From NCBI RefSeq assembly GCF_000224785.1, contig NZ_AGAV01000015.1:124001-188000 (forward strand): DNA of 64,000 nt, written 5' to 3'. Below are positions 1 to 8,310 of the stretch, piece by piece (position 1 is the first letter of the stretch; every line of letters starts with the position of its first letter). The notes under the pieces were generated by a model that saw only the letters and a list, made by a program, of their open reading frames with translations, was not told the origin of the DNA and made no database searches. This DNA is from Lentibacillus jeotgali. GTDB lineage: Bacteria; Bacillota; Bacilli; Bacillales; Amphibacillaceae. A program made the position numbers and the translations under genes.

Positions 1-97
1 TGTCCCTTGATTTATCCGTCAGCCGAAATAAAGGAGCCGCATCGGTGATTTCCAGGTGTTTCAAAGCAATTTCTTCATCAATTTCAAATAAAAACAT
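1..97 (-). CDS. GNAT family N-acetyltransferase, 5' end only
   Basis: Reading leftwards, an ATG at 97-95 follows a strong AAGGAGG site and opens a frame that runs off the left edge of the window. The visible residues begin MFLFEIDEEIALKHLE and continue ITDAAPLFRLTDKSRD. This resembles the amino end of the YdaF/RimL-type acetyltransferases of Bacillus, which acetylate protein N-termini or small amines with acetyl-CoA. The acetyl-CoA binding motif is outside the window, so the family is inferred from the N-terminus alone. The gene is divergent from aprX. Confidence 0.6.
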   Translation of the reverse strand, partial: MFLFEIDEEIALKHLEITDAAPLFRLTDKSRD

Positions 98-273
98 AAT
101 ATGCGCCTCCTTATTAAAGTTGAAGATAATTCTATCATATGTGCCGGGGTTTTCAAGTGGTATTTTTAATTTGCCCAGAGTTGTTCCATTAGCCTGTTTC
201 CTGTCTGAATGTGCGCATACCGTTACTGTATCACCAATCTTTCATACAAATAATCGTGAAAGGTGGTGGTAGA

Positions 274-1605
274 TTGTTCGGTTATTCAATGGTTCAAACG
301 ATACGTGCCAATGCCGGCAAAATGGATAAGGAACTCCGGGGCAGGATACTGAATTTATACAAACCATTCCAATGGACACCCTGTTTCCTGCACAAACTGC
401 TTGAAGGCTCGTTTAGGTGGTTCAGGAAACTATCATTGATTATCGAATTTGAAAATGATTGCCATGAGGCGGGATGTTCAGAGGTCAGGCAAGTAACCGA
501 TGGCCGCTTTCGTCATAAATTTCGGCATGAGTTTCCACGTATATCGTGCTGCAGCGTGGAAGTGACCCCCAAGGGGCTTGAGGAGCTCTTGTCAAATTGC
601 AGTGTTATAAGGCGGATTTATATGAACCGGGAAGTTCATGCACTTCTGGATGTGGCAACAGACGCCATCAATGCCCGGGATATCAGTCATGGTGGTACTG
701 AATTATCGGGTGAAGGCGTATCAATAGCAGTGATTGATACAGGCATTCACCCGCACCAAGACCTGTCTGGAAGGATTAAAGCATTCGCTGATTTTGTCAA
801 TGACCGGACTGATCCGTATGATGATAATGGACATGGTACCCATTGTGCTGGCGATGCAGCTGGCGACGGGTCGTCCTCTTCGTCAAAATACCAAGCACCG
901 GCACACCAGGCCGATCTGATTGGTGTAAAGGTTCTGAACAGAATAGGATCTGGATCACTTGAAACGATCATACGAGGGGTTGAATGGTGCATTCAATACA
1001 ACGAAGATAACCCGGATGCCCCGATTGATATCATCAGCATGTCACTTGGCAGTGAAGCCGGTTCTTACAACATTGAAGATGATGATCCCATGGTCAAGGT
1101 TGTTGAAAAAGCCTGGAATGAAGGGATTACTATGTGTGTAGCCGCCGGCAATTCCGGGCCGGATCCGCAAACCATCTCCAGCCCGGGTGTCAGCGATCAG
1201 GTGATTACTGTTGGCGCACTGGATGATAAAAATACAGCAGACACACGAACCGATGATACGGTCGCTGAATTTTCCGGAAGAGGGCCGACGGTATATGGAG
1301 AGGTAAAGCCGGACATTTTGGCCCCAGGCGTCAATATTGTGTCGCTTCGTGCACCGAATTCTTACCTCGATAAATCACAAAAATCCGGTCGTGTCGGAAA
1401 TGATTATTTCACATTATCAGGCACATCGATGGCGACCCCCATCTGCGCAGGCGCTGTCGCATTAATGAAGCAGGCTTTCCCGGACGCCTCCCCCGATCAA
1501 CTCAAAACCCTTCTCAAAAATGGTGCTGATCTTTGGACTGACAAAGACCCGAATGTTTATGGCGCAGGTTATTTGAATGCAGCGAACACAATCAACGAAT
1601 CATAG
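274..1605 (+). CDS. aprX: Subtilisin-like serine protease AprX
   Basis: S8-family serine peptidase. With a TTG start at 274 the protein is 443 residues, about the length of B. subtilis AprX (442). The TTG is preferred because it follows AAAGGTGGTGG at a good distance and gives the family N-terminus (LFGYSMVQ). A longer frame begins at 211 but has no ribosome binding site. The catalytic triad is visible: Asp155 in VIDTG, His187 in GHGTHC and Ser385 in SGTSMATP. There is no signal peptide, so an intracellular role as in B. subtilis is likely. Residues 1-130 resemble the AprX N-terminal region. The gene ends in its own terminator and stands alone. Confidence 0.93.
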   Translation: MFGYSMVQTIRANAGKMDKELRGRILNLYKPFQWTPCFLHKLLEGSFRWFRKLSLIIEFENDCHEAGCSEVRQVTDGRFRHKFRHEFPRISCCSVEVTPKGLEELLSNCSVIRRIYMNREVHALLDVATDAINARDISHGGTELSGEGVSIAVIDTGIHPHQDLSGRIKAFADFVNDRTDPYDDNGHGTHCAGDAAGDGSSSSSKYQAPAHQADLIGVKVLNRIGSGSLETIIRGVEWCIQYNEDNPDAPIDIISMSLGSEAGSYNIEDDDPMVKVVEKAWNEGITMCVAAGNSGPDPQTISSPGVSDQVITVGALDDKNTADTRTDDTVAEFSGRGPTVYGEVKPDILAPGVNIVSLRAPNSYLDKSQKSGRVGNDYFTLSGTSMATPICAGAVALMKQAFPDASPDQLKTLLKNGADLWTDKDPNVYGAGYLNAANTINES

Positions 1606-1633
1606 CAGGCAGGCTCTGACCTGCTTTTTTTTT
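1604..1633 (+). terminator. aprX terminator
   Basis: The stem AGCAGG/CCTGCT (1604-1609 with 1620-1625) is followed by a run of T. It overlaps the aprX stop codon. Confidence 0.7.
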
Positions 1634-1769
1634 ATCTGATCTGATCCGTTCTTACTAAAGTCTATTTTATCTATAGGTTAAAAGCATGATTTTTCTAAAA
1701 ATTAAACAAATTATTAGTACATTTTATTATAATTAAAATATTAAAAATAATAAAGGATGTGAAGATAAC

Positions 1770-3326
1770 ATGATGGTAAAAGATTACGCGAAGAAAATGT
1801 TTTTATTTTTCCTGTTGACAATGGTTGTCGTCATACCATTTGCTGACCAGGACCAATCTTTTGTATCAGCATCCAAAGATACTGCGGAAAAATCTGAGCA
1901 AACCGTGACAACCAAAACAATTGCTGAAGAGCAGGGTTTGGCGGACAAGCTTGATGCAATTCTGGAACATAACAGTCTAGACGGTACAAGTGTGAGTGTT
2001 AGTGTCCGGAACGCTGAGAGCGGCGAGATTCTGTATGATCACAATGGCGATTTGCGTCTTCATCCGGCTTCAAACATGAAGCTTCTGTCCGGTGCAGCCG
2101 CTATGGAAACATTAGGTCCGGATTATCAATTCACCACGGAAGTGCGCACGGACGGTCAGGTAAAAGGAAAAGTGCTTCATGGTGATTTATATTTAAAAGG
2201 AAAAGGTGATCCGACCTTAATGAAGGAGGATCTTGATGAGTTTGCAGCACAGTTGAAAGAAAAAGGGATTAGGAATATTAAAGGTGATTTGATTGGCGAT
2301 GACAGCTGGTATGACGCTGTGCGTTTGTCGCAGGATCTGAACTGGTCAGATGAGCCGTATTATACAGGGGCACAGGTTTCGGCGTTGTCATTATCACCGA
2401 ATGACGATTATGATGCGGGAACCGTAATTGTTGAAGCACGTCCGGCCGATGAAGCCGGAAATGAAGCGGAGGTCACGGTTACGCCAGAAACTGATTATGT
2501 CACGATCATCAACAATACGGAAACGGTCGCTGCCGGGGAAAGCAGAGACATCTCCATTCAGCGTCAGCACGGGACCAATGAAATTATCGTTGAGGGAACA
2601 ATGCCAGCAGACGGCTCAAGGTCGAGATCGTGGGTGTCTGTTTGGGAGCCGACCGGGTATGCGCTTGATGTCTTCAAAAAGTCACTCGAGGAACATGGGC
2701 TTAAGTTTATCGGCGATAGTGATGTAAAAGCCGGTGTGACGCCTGATAATGCAACAGTTCTAGCCTCGAGGGACTCGATACCGCTTGAGGAACTGTACAT
2801 CAGATTCATGAAACTGAGCAATAACGGCCACGGCGAGATTCTGACAAAAGAAATGGGTAAGGTGCTGAATGGGGAAGGAAGCTGGGATGAAGGGCTCGAT
2901 GTCATTGAGAATGTGGCAGAGAACTATGGCATTGACAGTGACACTATTCTGCTTCGTGACGGCTCGGGCATGTCGCATAAAAACATGATCCCTTCAAATG
3001 AATTGTCGCAGTTTTTGACTTCCATAAAAGATGAAGAGTGGTTCCCGGCTTTTGAGAACTCCCTGCCTGTTGCAGGTGCGCAGGAGCGCTTTGTTGGCGG
3101 AACACTCAGATATCGGATGACTGAAGAACCGGCACAAGGGAATGTTGTCGCGAAGACGGGGTCATTGACCGGTGTTTCAGCGTTGTCCGGTTATGTAACA
3201 TCACAGGACGGTGAGGAGCTGGTGTTTTCCATCATGTTCAATAATTATTTGGGCAGTTCGGATACAGCGCTTGAGGATTCGATTGCAACCACATTGGCCG
3301 GGCATGCTTTTGAGAATTCCGACTGA
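1770..3326 (+). CDS. dacC: D-alanyl-D-alanine carboxypeptidase/endopeptidase, PBP4 family (S13)
   Basis: Penicillin-binding protein that trims peptidoglycan cross-links and pentapeptides outside the membrane. All three active-site motifs are present: SNMK with the nucleophile at Ser101, SNN at residues 350-352 and KTG at 462-464. Residues 5-28 form a hydrophobic signal segment, so the product is exported. The 518-residue length fits S13 enzymes, including the insert between the first two motifs. The ATG at 1770 follows AAAGGATGTG. The gene stands alone, with a perfect terminator about 50 bp downstream. The symbol follows the B. subtilis PBP4a homologue; dacB is the name used in other genomes. 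Confidence 0.92.
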   Translation: MMVKDYAKKMFLFFLLTMVVVIPFADQDQSFVSASKDTAEKSEQTVTTKTIAEEQGLADKLDAILEHNSLDGTSVSVSVRNAESGEILYDHNGDLRLHPASNMKLLSGAAAMETLGPDYQFTTEVRTDGQVKGKVLHGDLYLKGKGDPTLMKEDLDEFAAQLKEKGIRNIKGDLIGDDSWYDAVRLSQDLNWSDEPYYTGAQVSALSLSPNDDYDAGTVIVEARPADEAGNEAEVTVTPETDYVTIINNTETVAAGESRDISIQRQHGTNEIIVEGTMPADGSRSRSWVSVWEPTGYALDVFKKSLEEHGLKFIGDSDVKAGVTPDNATVLASRDSIPLEELYIRFMKLSNNGHGEILTKEMGKVLNGEGSWDEGLDVIENVAENYGIDSDTILLRDGSGMSHKNMIPSNELSQFLTSIKDEEWFPAFENSLPVAGAQERFVGGTLRYRMTEEPAQGNVVAKTGSLTGVSALSGYVTSQDGEELVFSIMFNNYLGSSDTALEDSIATTLAGHAFENSD

Positions 3327-3373
3327 TGCTTGTAGCTCTCTAGACCATAACATAAAACGAGTCTGGGACATAA

Positions 3374-3402
3374 AAAACCAACCTGCCTGACAGGTTGGTT
3401 TT
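3374..3402. terminator. Bidirectional terminator between dacC and the Lin0512 gene
   Basis: Perfect 12-bp arms AAAACCAACCTG (3374-3385) and CAGGTTGGTTTT (3391-3402) with a 5-nt loop. The A and T flanks let it serve both convergent genes. Confidence 0.85.
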
Positions 3403-3431
3403 AAGGGGGGAGACTACCGTTTAAGCTGGCT

Positions 3432-3791
3432 TTAATAACCAACTTCAATTGCAGCATTCACAATATACATCAAATCATTCTCATCTTCTTTTTCATCCAG
3501 CATAATCCCGCTTGATGTTGCCATGCCGCCATCTGTTATATCGATGGTGACCGAGCCGTACGGGATGGCATTTATCACTTGCTGAGTGTCCAGTTTATCA
3601 CGGTCGAGCGGAACTGCCAGCCGAACATTCACCTGCATGTTGTTAAGGTTTCCATCTGGAAGACTTTTCTCGATTCCAGGCATCGAATTGGCATAAATTG
3701 CATTTTCCACAGCACGGACGGATGCTTTCGTAATGTTTTGACCATGAACGTCAATACCACTGCCTGTTTGGATGAAAAGAATTTGTTCCAT
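3432..3791 (-). CDS. Lin0512 family protein
   Basis: Small soluble protein of 119 residues beginning MEQILFIQTGSG. It resembles the Lin0512 family found in Firmicutes and elsewhere, whose function is not known to me. The family-like N-terminal pattern (IQTGSGIDVHGQ) and a glycine-rich C-terminal part (TDGGMATSSG) are visible. The ATG at 3791 follows AAAGGAG. An upstream in-frame ATG at 3824 lacks a binding site and would add 11 residues unlike the family. It is convergent with dacC and shares its terminator. Confidence 0.75.
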   Translation of the reverse strand: MEQILFIQTGSGIDVHGQNITKASVRAVENAIYANSMPGIEKSLPDGNLNNMQVNVRLAVPLDRDKLDTQQVINAIPYGSVTIDITDGGMATSSGIMLDEKEDENDLMYIVNAAIEVGY

Positions 3792-3935
3792 GGATGATAT
3801 GCTCCTTTGTATTTGAATACTCACTTACTGGACACTTCCCATATGGTCAAATCCTAAAACATAGAACAGACGGAAAGATTTGAAAAAGCTTGCGCTATAA
3901 TCGAAAATAGAATTAAATCAGGAAAGGGTGAGACG

Positions 3936-4487
3936 ATGAAGACCAAAATAAATAGAAACACACTTGAACTGATGACAGGTGATATTACGAAGCAGAAGAC
4001 AGACGCAATTGTGAATGCTGCCAACGGAACGCTAATGGGAGGCGGTGGTGTCGATGGAGCAATCCACCGGGCAGCTGGCAAGGATCTGCTGGAAGAATGT
4101 AAACAGGTACGGCAGGAACAGCTTAATGGCGACAAACTCCAAACGGGAAACGCTGTTATTACGGCTGGCTATAACCTGCCGACAAAGCATGTGATTCACA
4201 CGGTCGGACCGGTCTGGAACAAAGGCAATCAGAATCAGGAAGAATTGCTCACCAATTGTTACCGTCATTCTTTGGAGCTGGCAGCGGAAAATGATGTAGC
4301 CAGTATTGCGTTTCCATCGATTTCAACGGGCGTATACAGTTTTCCAATCGATCTTGCCGCGAAAACAGCTTTGCAAACGATCACTGATTTTTTAAAGAAC
4401 CATGACTTTGGCAACGTTTGGATGGTGCTGTTTTCGGAAAAAGATTATGAAGCGTACGCAGCTGCTCTCAACGAAGTGACCGCATAA
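3936..4487 (+). CDS. Macro-domain protein, probable O-acetyl-ADP-ribose deacetylase
   Basis: Single macro domain of 183 residues, like YmdB. Such proteins bind ADP-ribose and hydrolyse O-acetyl-ADP-ribose or mono-ADP-ribosyl esters. Visible signatures are TGDIT near residue 15, AIVNAAN near 27, the loop GGGGVDGAIHRAAG near 35-48 and STGVYSFP near 130. The Asp of GVDGAIH is the residue linked to catalysis in the family. The start follows AGGAAAGGGTGAG. It is monocistronic. Cytoplasmic location is inferred from the absence of any signal or membrane segment. Confidence 0.9.
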   Translation: MKTKINRNTLELMTGDITKQKTDAIVNAANGTLMGGGGVDGAIHRAAGKDLLEECKQVRQEQLNGDKLQTGNAVITAGYNLPTKHVIHTVGPVWNKGNQNQEELLTNCYRHSLELAAENDVASIAFPSISTGVYSFPIDLAAKTALQTITDFLKNHDFGNVWMVLFSEKDYEAYAAALNEVTA

Positions 4488-4612
4488 TTACGAAATCACT
4501 CAAGCTCCCTTTAAAAAAGAAAACAATTCTGTGAAAAACTGAAAATAACGTGGCGCTTCTATCTGATAAATGGTAAAATTTAATAAGAAGGAATAATAAG
4601 GAGAAAATCACG

Positions 4613-5227
4613 ATGAAGCTTTGGATGCGGAAAGTAGCAGTGGCACTGGTTGCGGTTGTCACATTAGGTTTATATATCCCCGAATTTGATGCGGATGTCG
4701 AAGCAGAGCAGAGTAAAGAAACGATGGATTCTGAAAAGGATTCGCATGATAAATCTGTTAGGGATACAAGTGATCCACCGACTCTGACGGCAGAACTGCC
4801 TGATGTGCATACGGATATTTCGGAACTCGACCCGATTGACGACTTGCGACAAAAGGCACGCGAACAAGCCATGATAAAGATGGGCCCGCGGATTACAGCA
4901 AAAGTCGAGGATGAGTTCCAAAGCGTTATTCTGCCCAACATGGAAGAAGCTCTTCATCGGATTATGGATGAAACCGGAGCGGATAATCTTCAATATTACA
5001 GCATCACTGAGCAGCCATCCGAGGGCTTTGGTGAACGGATTTTTAATATTTATGACGAACGGACGGGTCATGACATCGCCCGGTTCGATGTGAGACGTGA
5101 AAACCGCCCCATGGAAGGTTATTGGTTTAATTTTCACTACCATATAAAGTCTGATGGCTTTGAGGATCACCATGAGATTGGAGAAATTTACTGGGATAAA
5201 AATATTCCGCCGAAATGGATGGCATGA
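4613..5227 (+). CDS. ypjP: YpjP-like exported protein
   Basis: 204-residue protein beginning MKLWMRKVAVALVAVV, the same opening as B. subtilis YpjP, and ending in the family-like FHYH...DGFEDHHEIGEIYWD block. Residues 1-22 form a signal or anchor segment; the following 50 residues are acidic and variable. The conserved C-terminal domain contains FNIYDERTGHDIARFDVRRE. The function of this family is unknown to me. It is transcribed alone, with a terminator directly downstream. Confidence 0.85.
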   Translation: MKLWMRKVAVALVAVVTLGLYIPEFDADVEAEQSKETMDSEKDSHDKSVRDTSDPPTLTAELPDVHTDISELDPIDDLRQKAREQAMIKMGPRITAKVEDEFQSVILPNMEEALHRIMDETGADNLQYYSITEQPSEGFGERIFNIYDERTGHDIARFDVRRENRPMEGYWFNFHYHIKSDGFEDHHEIGEIYWDKNIPPKWMA

Positions 5228-5236
5228 TAAGGGGAG

Positions 5237-5259
5237 CCTGGTCTTGCACCGGGTTTTTT
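5237..5259 (+). terminator. ypjP terminator
   Basis: The stem CCTGGT/ACCGGG with a 5-nt loop (5237-5253) is followed by six T. Confidence 0.75.
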
Positions 5260-5401
5260 GTTTGTTTGTTTATTCCTAAATACCCGATTCTGTCCAATTA
5301 ACACTCAGTGAGGGAAAAAGAAAACCCCTCTAAACTATGATAAAATAAGATGGTGCAGCGACGGAAGGCCCCGTTATCAACCAACAATAGGAGTTTACCA
5401 T

Positions 5402-6568
5402 ATGTCTGAAGAAAACATAACACGCATCCATTTGGATGATAAAGAATACATACTGATTGGGACAGCCCATGTTTCCAAAAGCAGTGCCGAACAAGTCAAA
5501 GAAGTGATTGAGGCGGAACAGCCGGATGCAGTCTGCATTGAACTGGATGAGCAGCGGTACAATTCAGTTACTGAAGGCAATAAATGGCGCGACATGGATA
5601 TTTTTCAGGTTATTAAAGAGAAAAAGGCCACCCTCTTGCTGATGAATTTAGTCATTTCCTCATTCCAGAAACGCATGGCCAAACAATTCGGGATCAATGC
5701 CGGTCAGGAAATGATTCAGGGAATCGAATCAGCAAAAGAAACCAGTGCAGAACTGGTTCTGGCCGATCGCGATATTCAGATCACTTTTTCCCGTATTTGG
5801 GGCAACATTGGCTTCAAAGGAAAAGCCATGCTACTGATGCAAGTTTTTGGCAGCATTTTCAGCCGGGAAACGATTTCGGAAGAGGAACTGGAAAAACTCA
5901 AATCAAAGGATATGCTCGACAGTATGCTGGAAGAGTTTACTGAACATTTTCCACGGCTGAAGAAACCGCTGATTGATGAGAGGGATCAGTACCTTTCCGA
6001 AAAAATCAGGCGGGCACCGGGCAACAAGGTCGTCGCCGTCCTTGGAGCAGCACATGTGCCGGGGATCACGAAGGAAATCAAACAAGAGCACAATTTAGAA
6101 CGGCTCAACGCCCGCCCGCCTAAGTCAAAGCTGCCGAAAATCATAGGTTGGGCGATACCGATATTGATCATTGCCATCATAGCTTACACGTTTTATACAA
6201 ACCCGTCAGCTGGGTGGCAGCAAACGGTCAGCTGGATTTTATGGAACGGTGGTTTGTCAGCACTTGGAACAGCTATTGCGTTGGGACACCCTTTGACCAT
6301 ACTGACAGCGTTTCTCGCAGCTCCGATATCATCATTGAACCCGTTGATTGCAGCAGGCTGGTTTGCCGGCATTGCTCAGGCTTTTATCCGAAGACCGCAC
6401 GTCAGCGATTTTGAACAGCTATCCGAAGATGTCTACAGTGTGAAAGGATTTTGGCATAATAAGGCAACCCGCATTCTCCTGATAGTGGTGCTCGCGAATA
6501 TCGGCAGTTCGATCGGCACATTTATTGGCGGCGCGGACGTTATCAGGGTATTTCTGGAGAACCTTTAA
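5402..6568 (+). CDS. TraB-domain membrane protein
   Basis: 388 residues. The N-terminal two thirds form a TraB/PrgY-type domain with IGTAHVSKSS near residue 20, CIELDEQRY near 50, and VLGAAHVPGI near 214. The C-terminal third holds about four hydrophobic segments. TraB-type proteins in enterococci lower the activity of peptide pheromone; the wider family, common on Bacillaceae chromosomes, has no settled role and is sometimes described as metalloprotease-like. The ATG at 5402 follows AATAGGAG. A second gene follows after 21 bp with its own strong binding site, so the two are probably cotranscribed. Confidence 0.8.
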   Translation: MSEENITRIHLDDKEYILIGTAHVSKSSAEQVKEVIEAEQPDAVCIELDEQRYNSVTEGNKWRDMDIFQVIKEKKATLLLMNLVISSFQKRMAKQFGINAGQEMIQGIESAKETSAELVLADRDIQITFSRIWGNIGFKGKAMLLMQVFGSIFSRETISEEELEKLKSKDMLDSMLEEFTEHFPRLKKPLIDERDQYLSEKIRRAPGNKVVAVLGAAHVPGITKEIKQEHNLERLNARPPKSKLPKIIGWAIPILIIAIIAYTFYTNPSAGWQQTVSWILWNGGLSALGTAIALGHPLTILTAFLAAPISSLNPLIAAGWFAGIAQAFIRRPHVSDFEQLSEDVYSVKGFWHNKATRILLIVVLANIGSSIGTFIGGADVIRVFLENL

Positions 6569-6589
6569 ATTGCGGGAGGGAAATTTTCC

Positions 6590-6880
6590 ATGACATTGAT
6601 TGCTGAACAGCCATACGTTAAGGTGGAGCACGAAATCGCCATCTCGGGCAAGTATTATGTTGAGGACCCCCGCACCTTGTATTTGTACAGTGACAAAATT
6701 GTAAGCCGTCATCATGAATTTCCTATTGAAAACGTCTGGGATATGTCTTATCGCCCTTTTGGCGAAAAGGGCGGCCTGCTGTATTTACACACGAGCAAAG
6801 GGGTTAGCGTTTATACTGTCAAACAGTCGCCGGAACGCTTTATTGAGGCTTTCAGGGAAAACATAAAAAATCAGCGGTAA
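6590..6880 (+). CDS. Uncharacterised small protein downstream of the TraB-family gene
   Basis: 96 residues with no signal peptide or membrane segment. The order of short strands (YYVEDPRTLYLYSDKIVSRHHEFPIENV, then LLYLHTSKGVSVYTV) and a final helix (PERFIEAFRENI) recall a small PH-like barrel, but that is only an impression. The binding site GGGAGGG lies 10 bp before the ATG. Its tight spacing behind the TraB-family gene suggests one transcript. I do not recognise the family. Confidence 0.7.
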   Translation: MTLIAEQPYVKVEHEIAISGKYYVEDPRTLYLYSDKIVSRHHEFPIENVWDMSYRPFGEKGGLLYLHTSKGVSVYTVKQSPERFIEAFRENIKNQR

Positions 6881-7158
6881 GAGGCTGGACAAAACTTAAA
6901 CTAAAGTCTAAGGAGAAAGACAATCGGCAGCTTTACTTTAATAACTCACACGCCTAAATAAATACCTAAGTTCTGATTCAAAATATCTCGTCATCACCGC
7001 AAGCAGCTGGCGGGATTTTTTATTAGAATTTTTATAAAGATTTAATATTAACTTTATATAATGAAAATAAAAATCATCTAAAATAGTAGGTGAACCAGAT
7101 TCCGCATGCATGAAACAGCGGTCTCGTCATTCGAAAATCTTTAGGAGGTGTGGTGTTA

Positions 7159-8049
7159 ATGTTAAACAGCAAGCAAAAAGAAAACTTGCTTCCCGTCACA
7201 GCCGATCGTGGGCGTATGGATGCAATGCTTTCAAAACTGAAGGACGATAAGAAAAATATAGTGGAGGATGAAAAGGCGTATTTTGATAAGGAAAAGGATG
7301 AAAGGGATAGGGAAGCTTTTTACAAGGGAATTGATTTTGAGCTTGGTGACGACGAAGTGATTGAGGCGATGAAGGACCTGCTTCGGGAAAGCCATACCAA
7401 TCGGGTGAGATATGATCCGAGCGAGTATGTGTATCCGTGGGTGGATCTTCAGCCGGACGGTAATCTGGTTAGTATTTACAACGGAAAAAGCCGGCAGCCG
7501 GAAGAAGTAATAGAGGCGGATTATATGACTTCTTTAAAGCGGGAAAAAGAGATGGATAAGGTGTCCGATCCGGAGCGGTTTGCGCAAATTGCAGCAGATT
7601 TTAAATACAACTGTGAACATGCGGTCCCACAGTCTTGGTTCAATGAACAAGAGCCGATGCGCGGGGATATCCATCATTTGTTCACATGCGATCCTTCCTG
7701 TAATTCTTTTCGAAGCAATTATCCCTATCATGATTTCGCAGGATATACACCGGAAGTGCAAATGAGTCGGATTGACGAGAATTGCGGGAAAGCGGCGGAG
7801 GAATTATTTGAGCCGGAATATGGAAAAGGAACTGTCGCTAGGGCAATGCTGTACTTTTTGATCCGATATCCGAATCAGGTTGAAGTGGAATTTCTGGAAC
7901 AGGTGGATACGGATCTTCTTCTGGAATGGCATGCGACATTCCCACCTGATTTGTATGAAAAACATCGTAACCAGGCGATTTATGAGATTCAGGGAAACCG
8001 CAATCCATTTATAGACTTTCCGCAGCGAATGCTGAAAGTAATGAAGTGA
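7159..8049 (+). CDS. Endonuclease I family nuclease (His-Me finger)
   Basis: 296 residues with the EndA/BsnA core: NCEHAVPQSWF (His154), then MRGDIHHLF (His172, His173), then CDPSCNSFRSNYPY. The family cuts DNA nonspecifically with one metal ion. Most relatives are secreted; this one starts with a charged, lysine-rich region and has no signal peptide. The ATG at 7159 is chosen because AGGAGGTG ends 8 bp before it; GTG at 7150 and 7153 overlap or crowd the binding site. The C-terminus (YEIQGNRNPFIDFP) is the usual family end. A 10-bp terminator overlaps the stop codon. Confidence 0.88.
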   Translation: MLNSKQKENLLPVTADRGRMDAMLSKLKDDKKNIVEDEKAYFDKEKDERDREAFYKGIDFELGDDEVIEAMKDLLRESHTNRVRYDPSEYVYPWVDLQPDGNLVSIYNGKSRQPEEVIEADYMTSLKREKEMDKVSDPERFAQIAADFKYNCEHAVPQSWFNEQEPMRGDIHHLFTCDPSCNSFRSNYPYHDFAGYTPEVQMSRIDENCGKAAEELFEPEYGKGTVARAMLYFLIRYPNQVEVEFLEQVDTDLLLEWHATFPPDLYEKHRNQAIYEIQGNRNPFIDFPQRMLKVMK

Positions 8050-8078
8050 ATCAGGAGAAGAGACTCCTGATTCTTTTC
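8048..8078 (+). terminator. Endonuclease gene terminator
   Basis: Perfect 10-bp stem GAATCAGGAG/CTCCTGATTC (8048-8057 with 8064-8073) followed by TTTTC. Confidence 0.85.
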
Positions 8079-8100
8079 TTCAGGAAAGTAAAGGCCCTGA

Positions 8101-8250
8101 CAAACAGATATTCCAGCTCTTCCGCTGATATTATTTCTCTTCGGTTGATATTTCTGTTTATCTGCTGATATTTCCTTTCTTCTGCGGATATTGACGTTTA
8201 TCTGCTGATAAATTCCCTCTTCTGCTGATATTTCCCCTCTTCCGTCGATA
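8101..8250. repeat. 20-bp-phased repeat array, TCTGCTGATA type
   Basis: The decamer TC(T/C)G(C/T)(T/G)GATA recurs at 8121, 8141, 8161, 8181, 8201, 8221 and 8241, exactly every 20 bp; a poor copy sits at 8101. The filler between cores is pyrimidine-rich and only loosely conserved. The array lies between two convergent genes, between their terminators. The period is not a multiple of three and no frame is open across it, so it is not coding. The same repeat occurs on the other strand at 56284-56420. Confidence 0.85.
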
Positions 8251-8280
8251 ACATTTTCCCTTGCTTAAGAAATGAAATAA

Positions 8281-8310
8281 GGCTTGAGGAGAACTGTCCT
8301 CAAGCCTTTT
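8281..8310. terminator. Terminator-like hairpin at the 3' end of the aldehyde dehydrogenase gene
   Basis: Ten-bp arms GGCTTGAGGA (8281-8290) and TCCTCAAGCC (8297-8306). The T-run is better for rightward transcripts (TTTTC) than for the leftward gene it overlaps, so it may insulate both convergent units. Confidence 0.6.

Noticed and set aside
4670-5173. 167-codon frame on the minus strand
   Set aside because: Antisense shadow of the YpjP-like gene; composition is not protein-like and there is no binding site.
8101-8250. CRISPR array
   Set aside because: Unit length is 20 bp in total, the filler is about 10 bp and partly conserved, and no cas gene is in the window. The same applies to the other four arrays.
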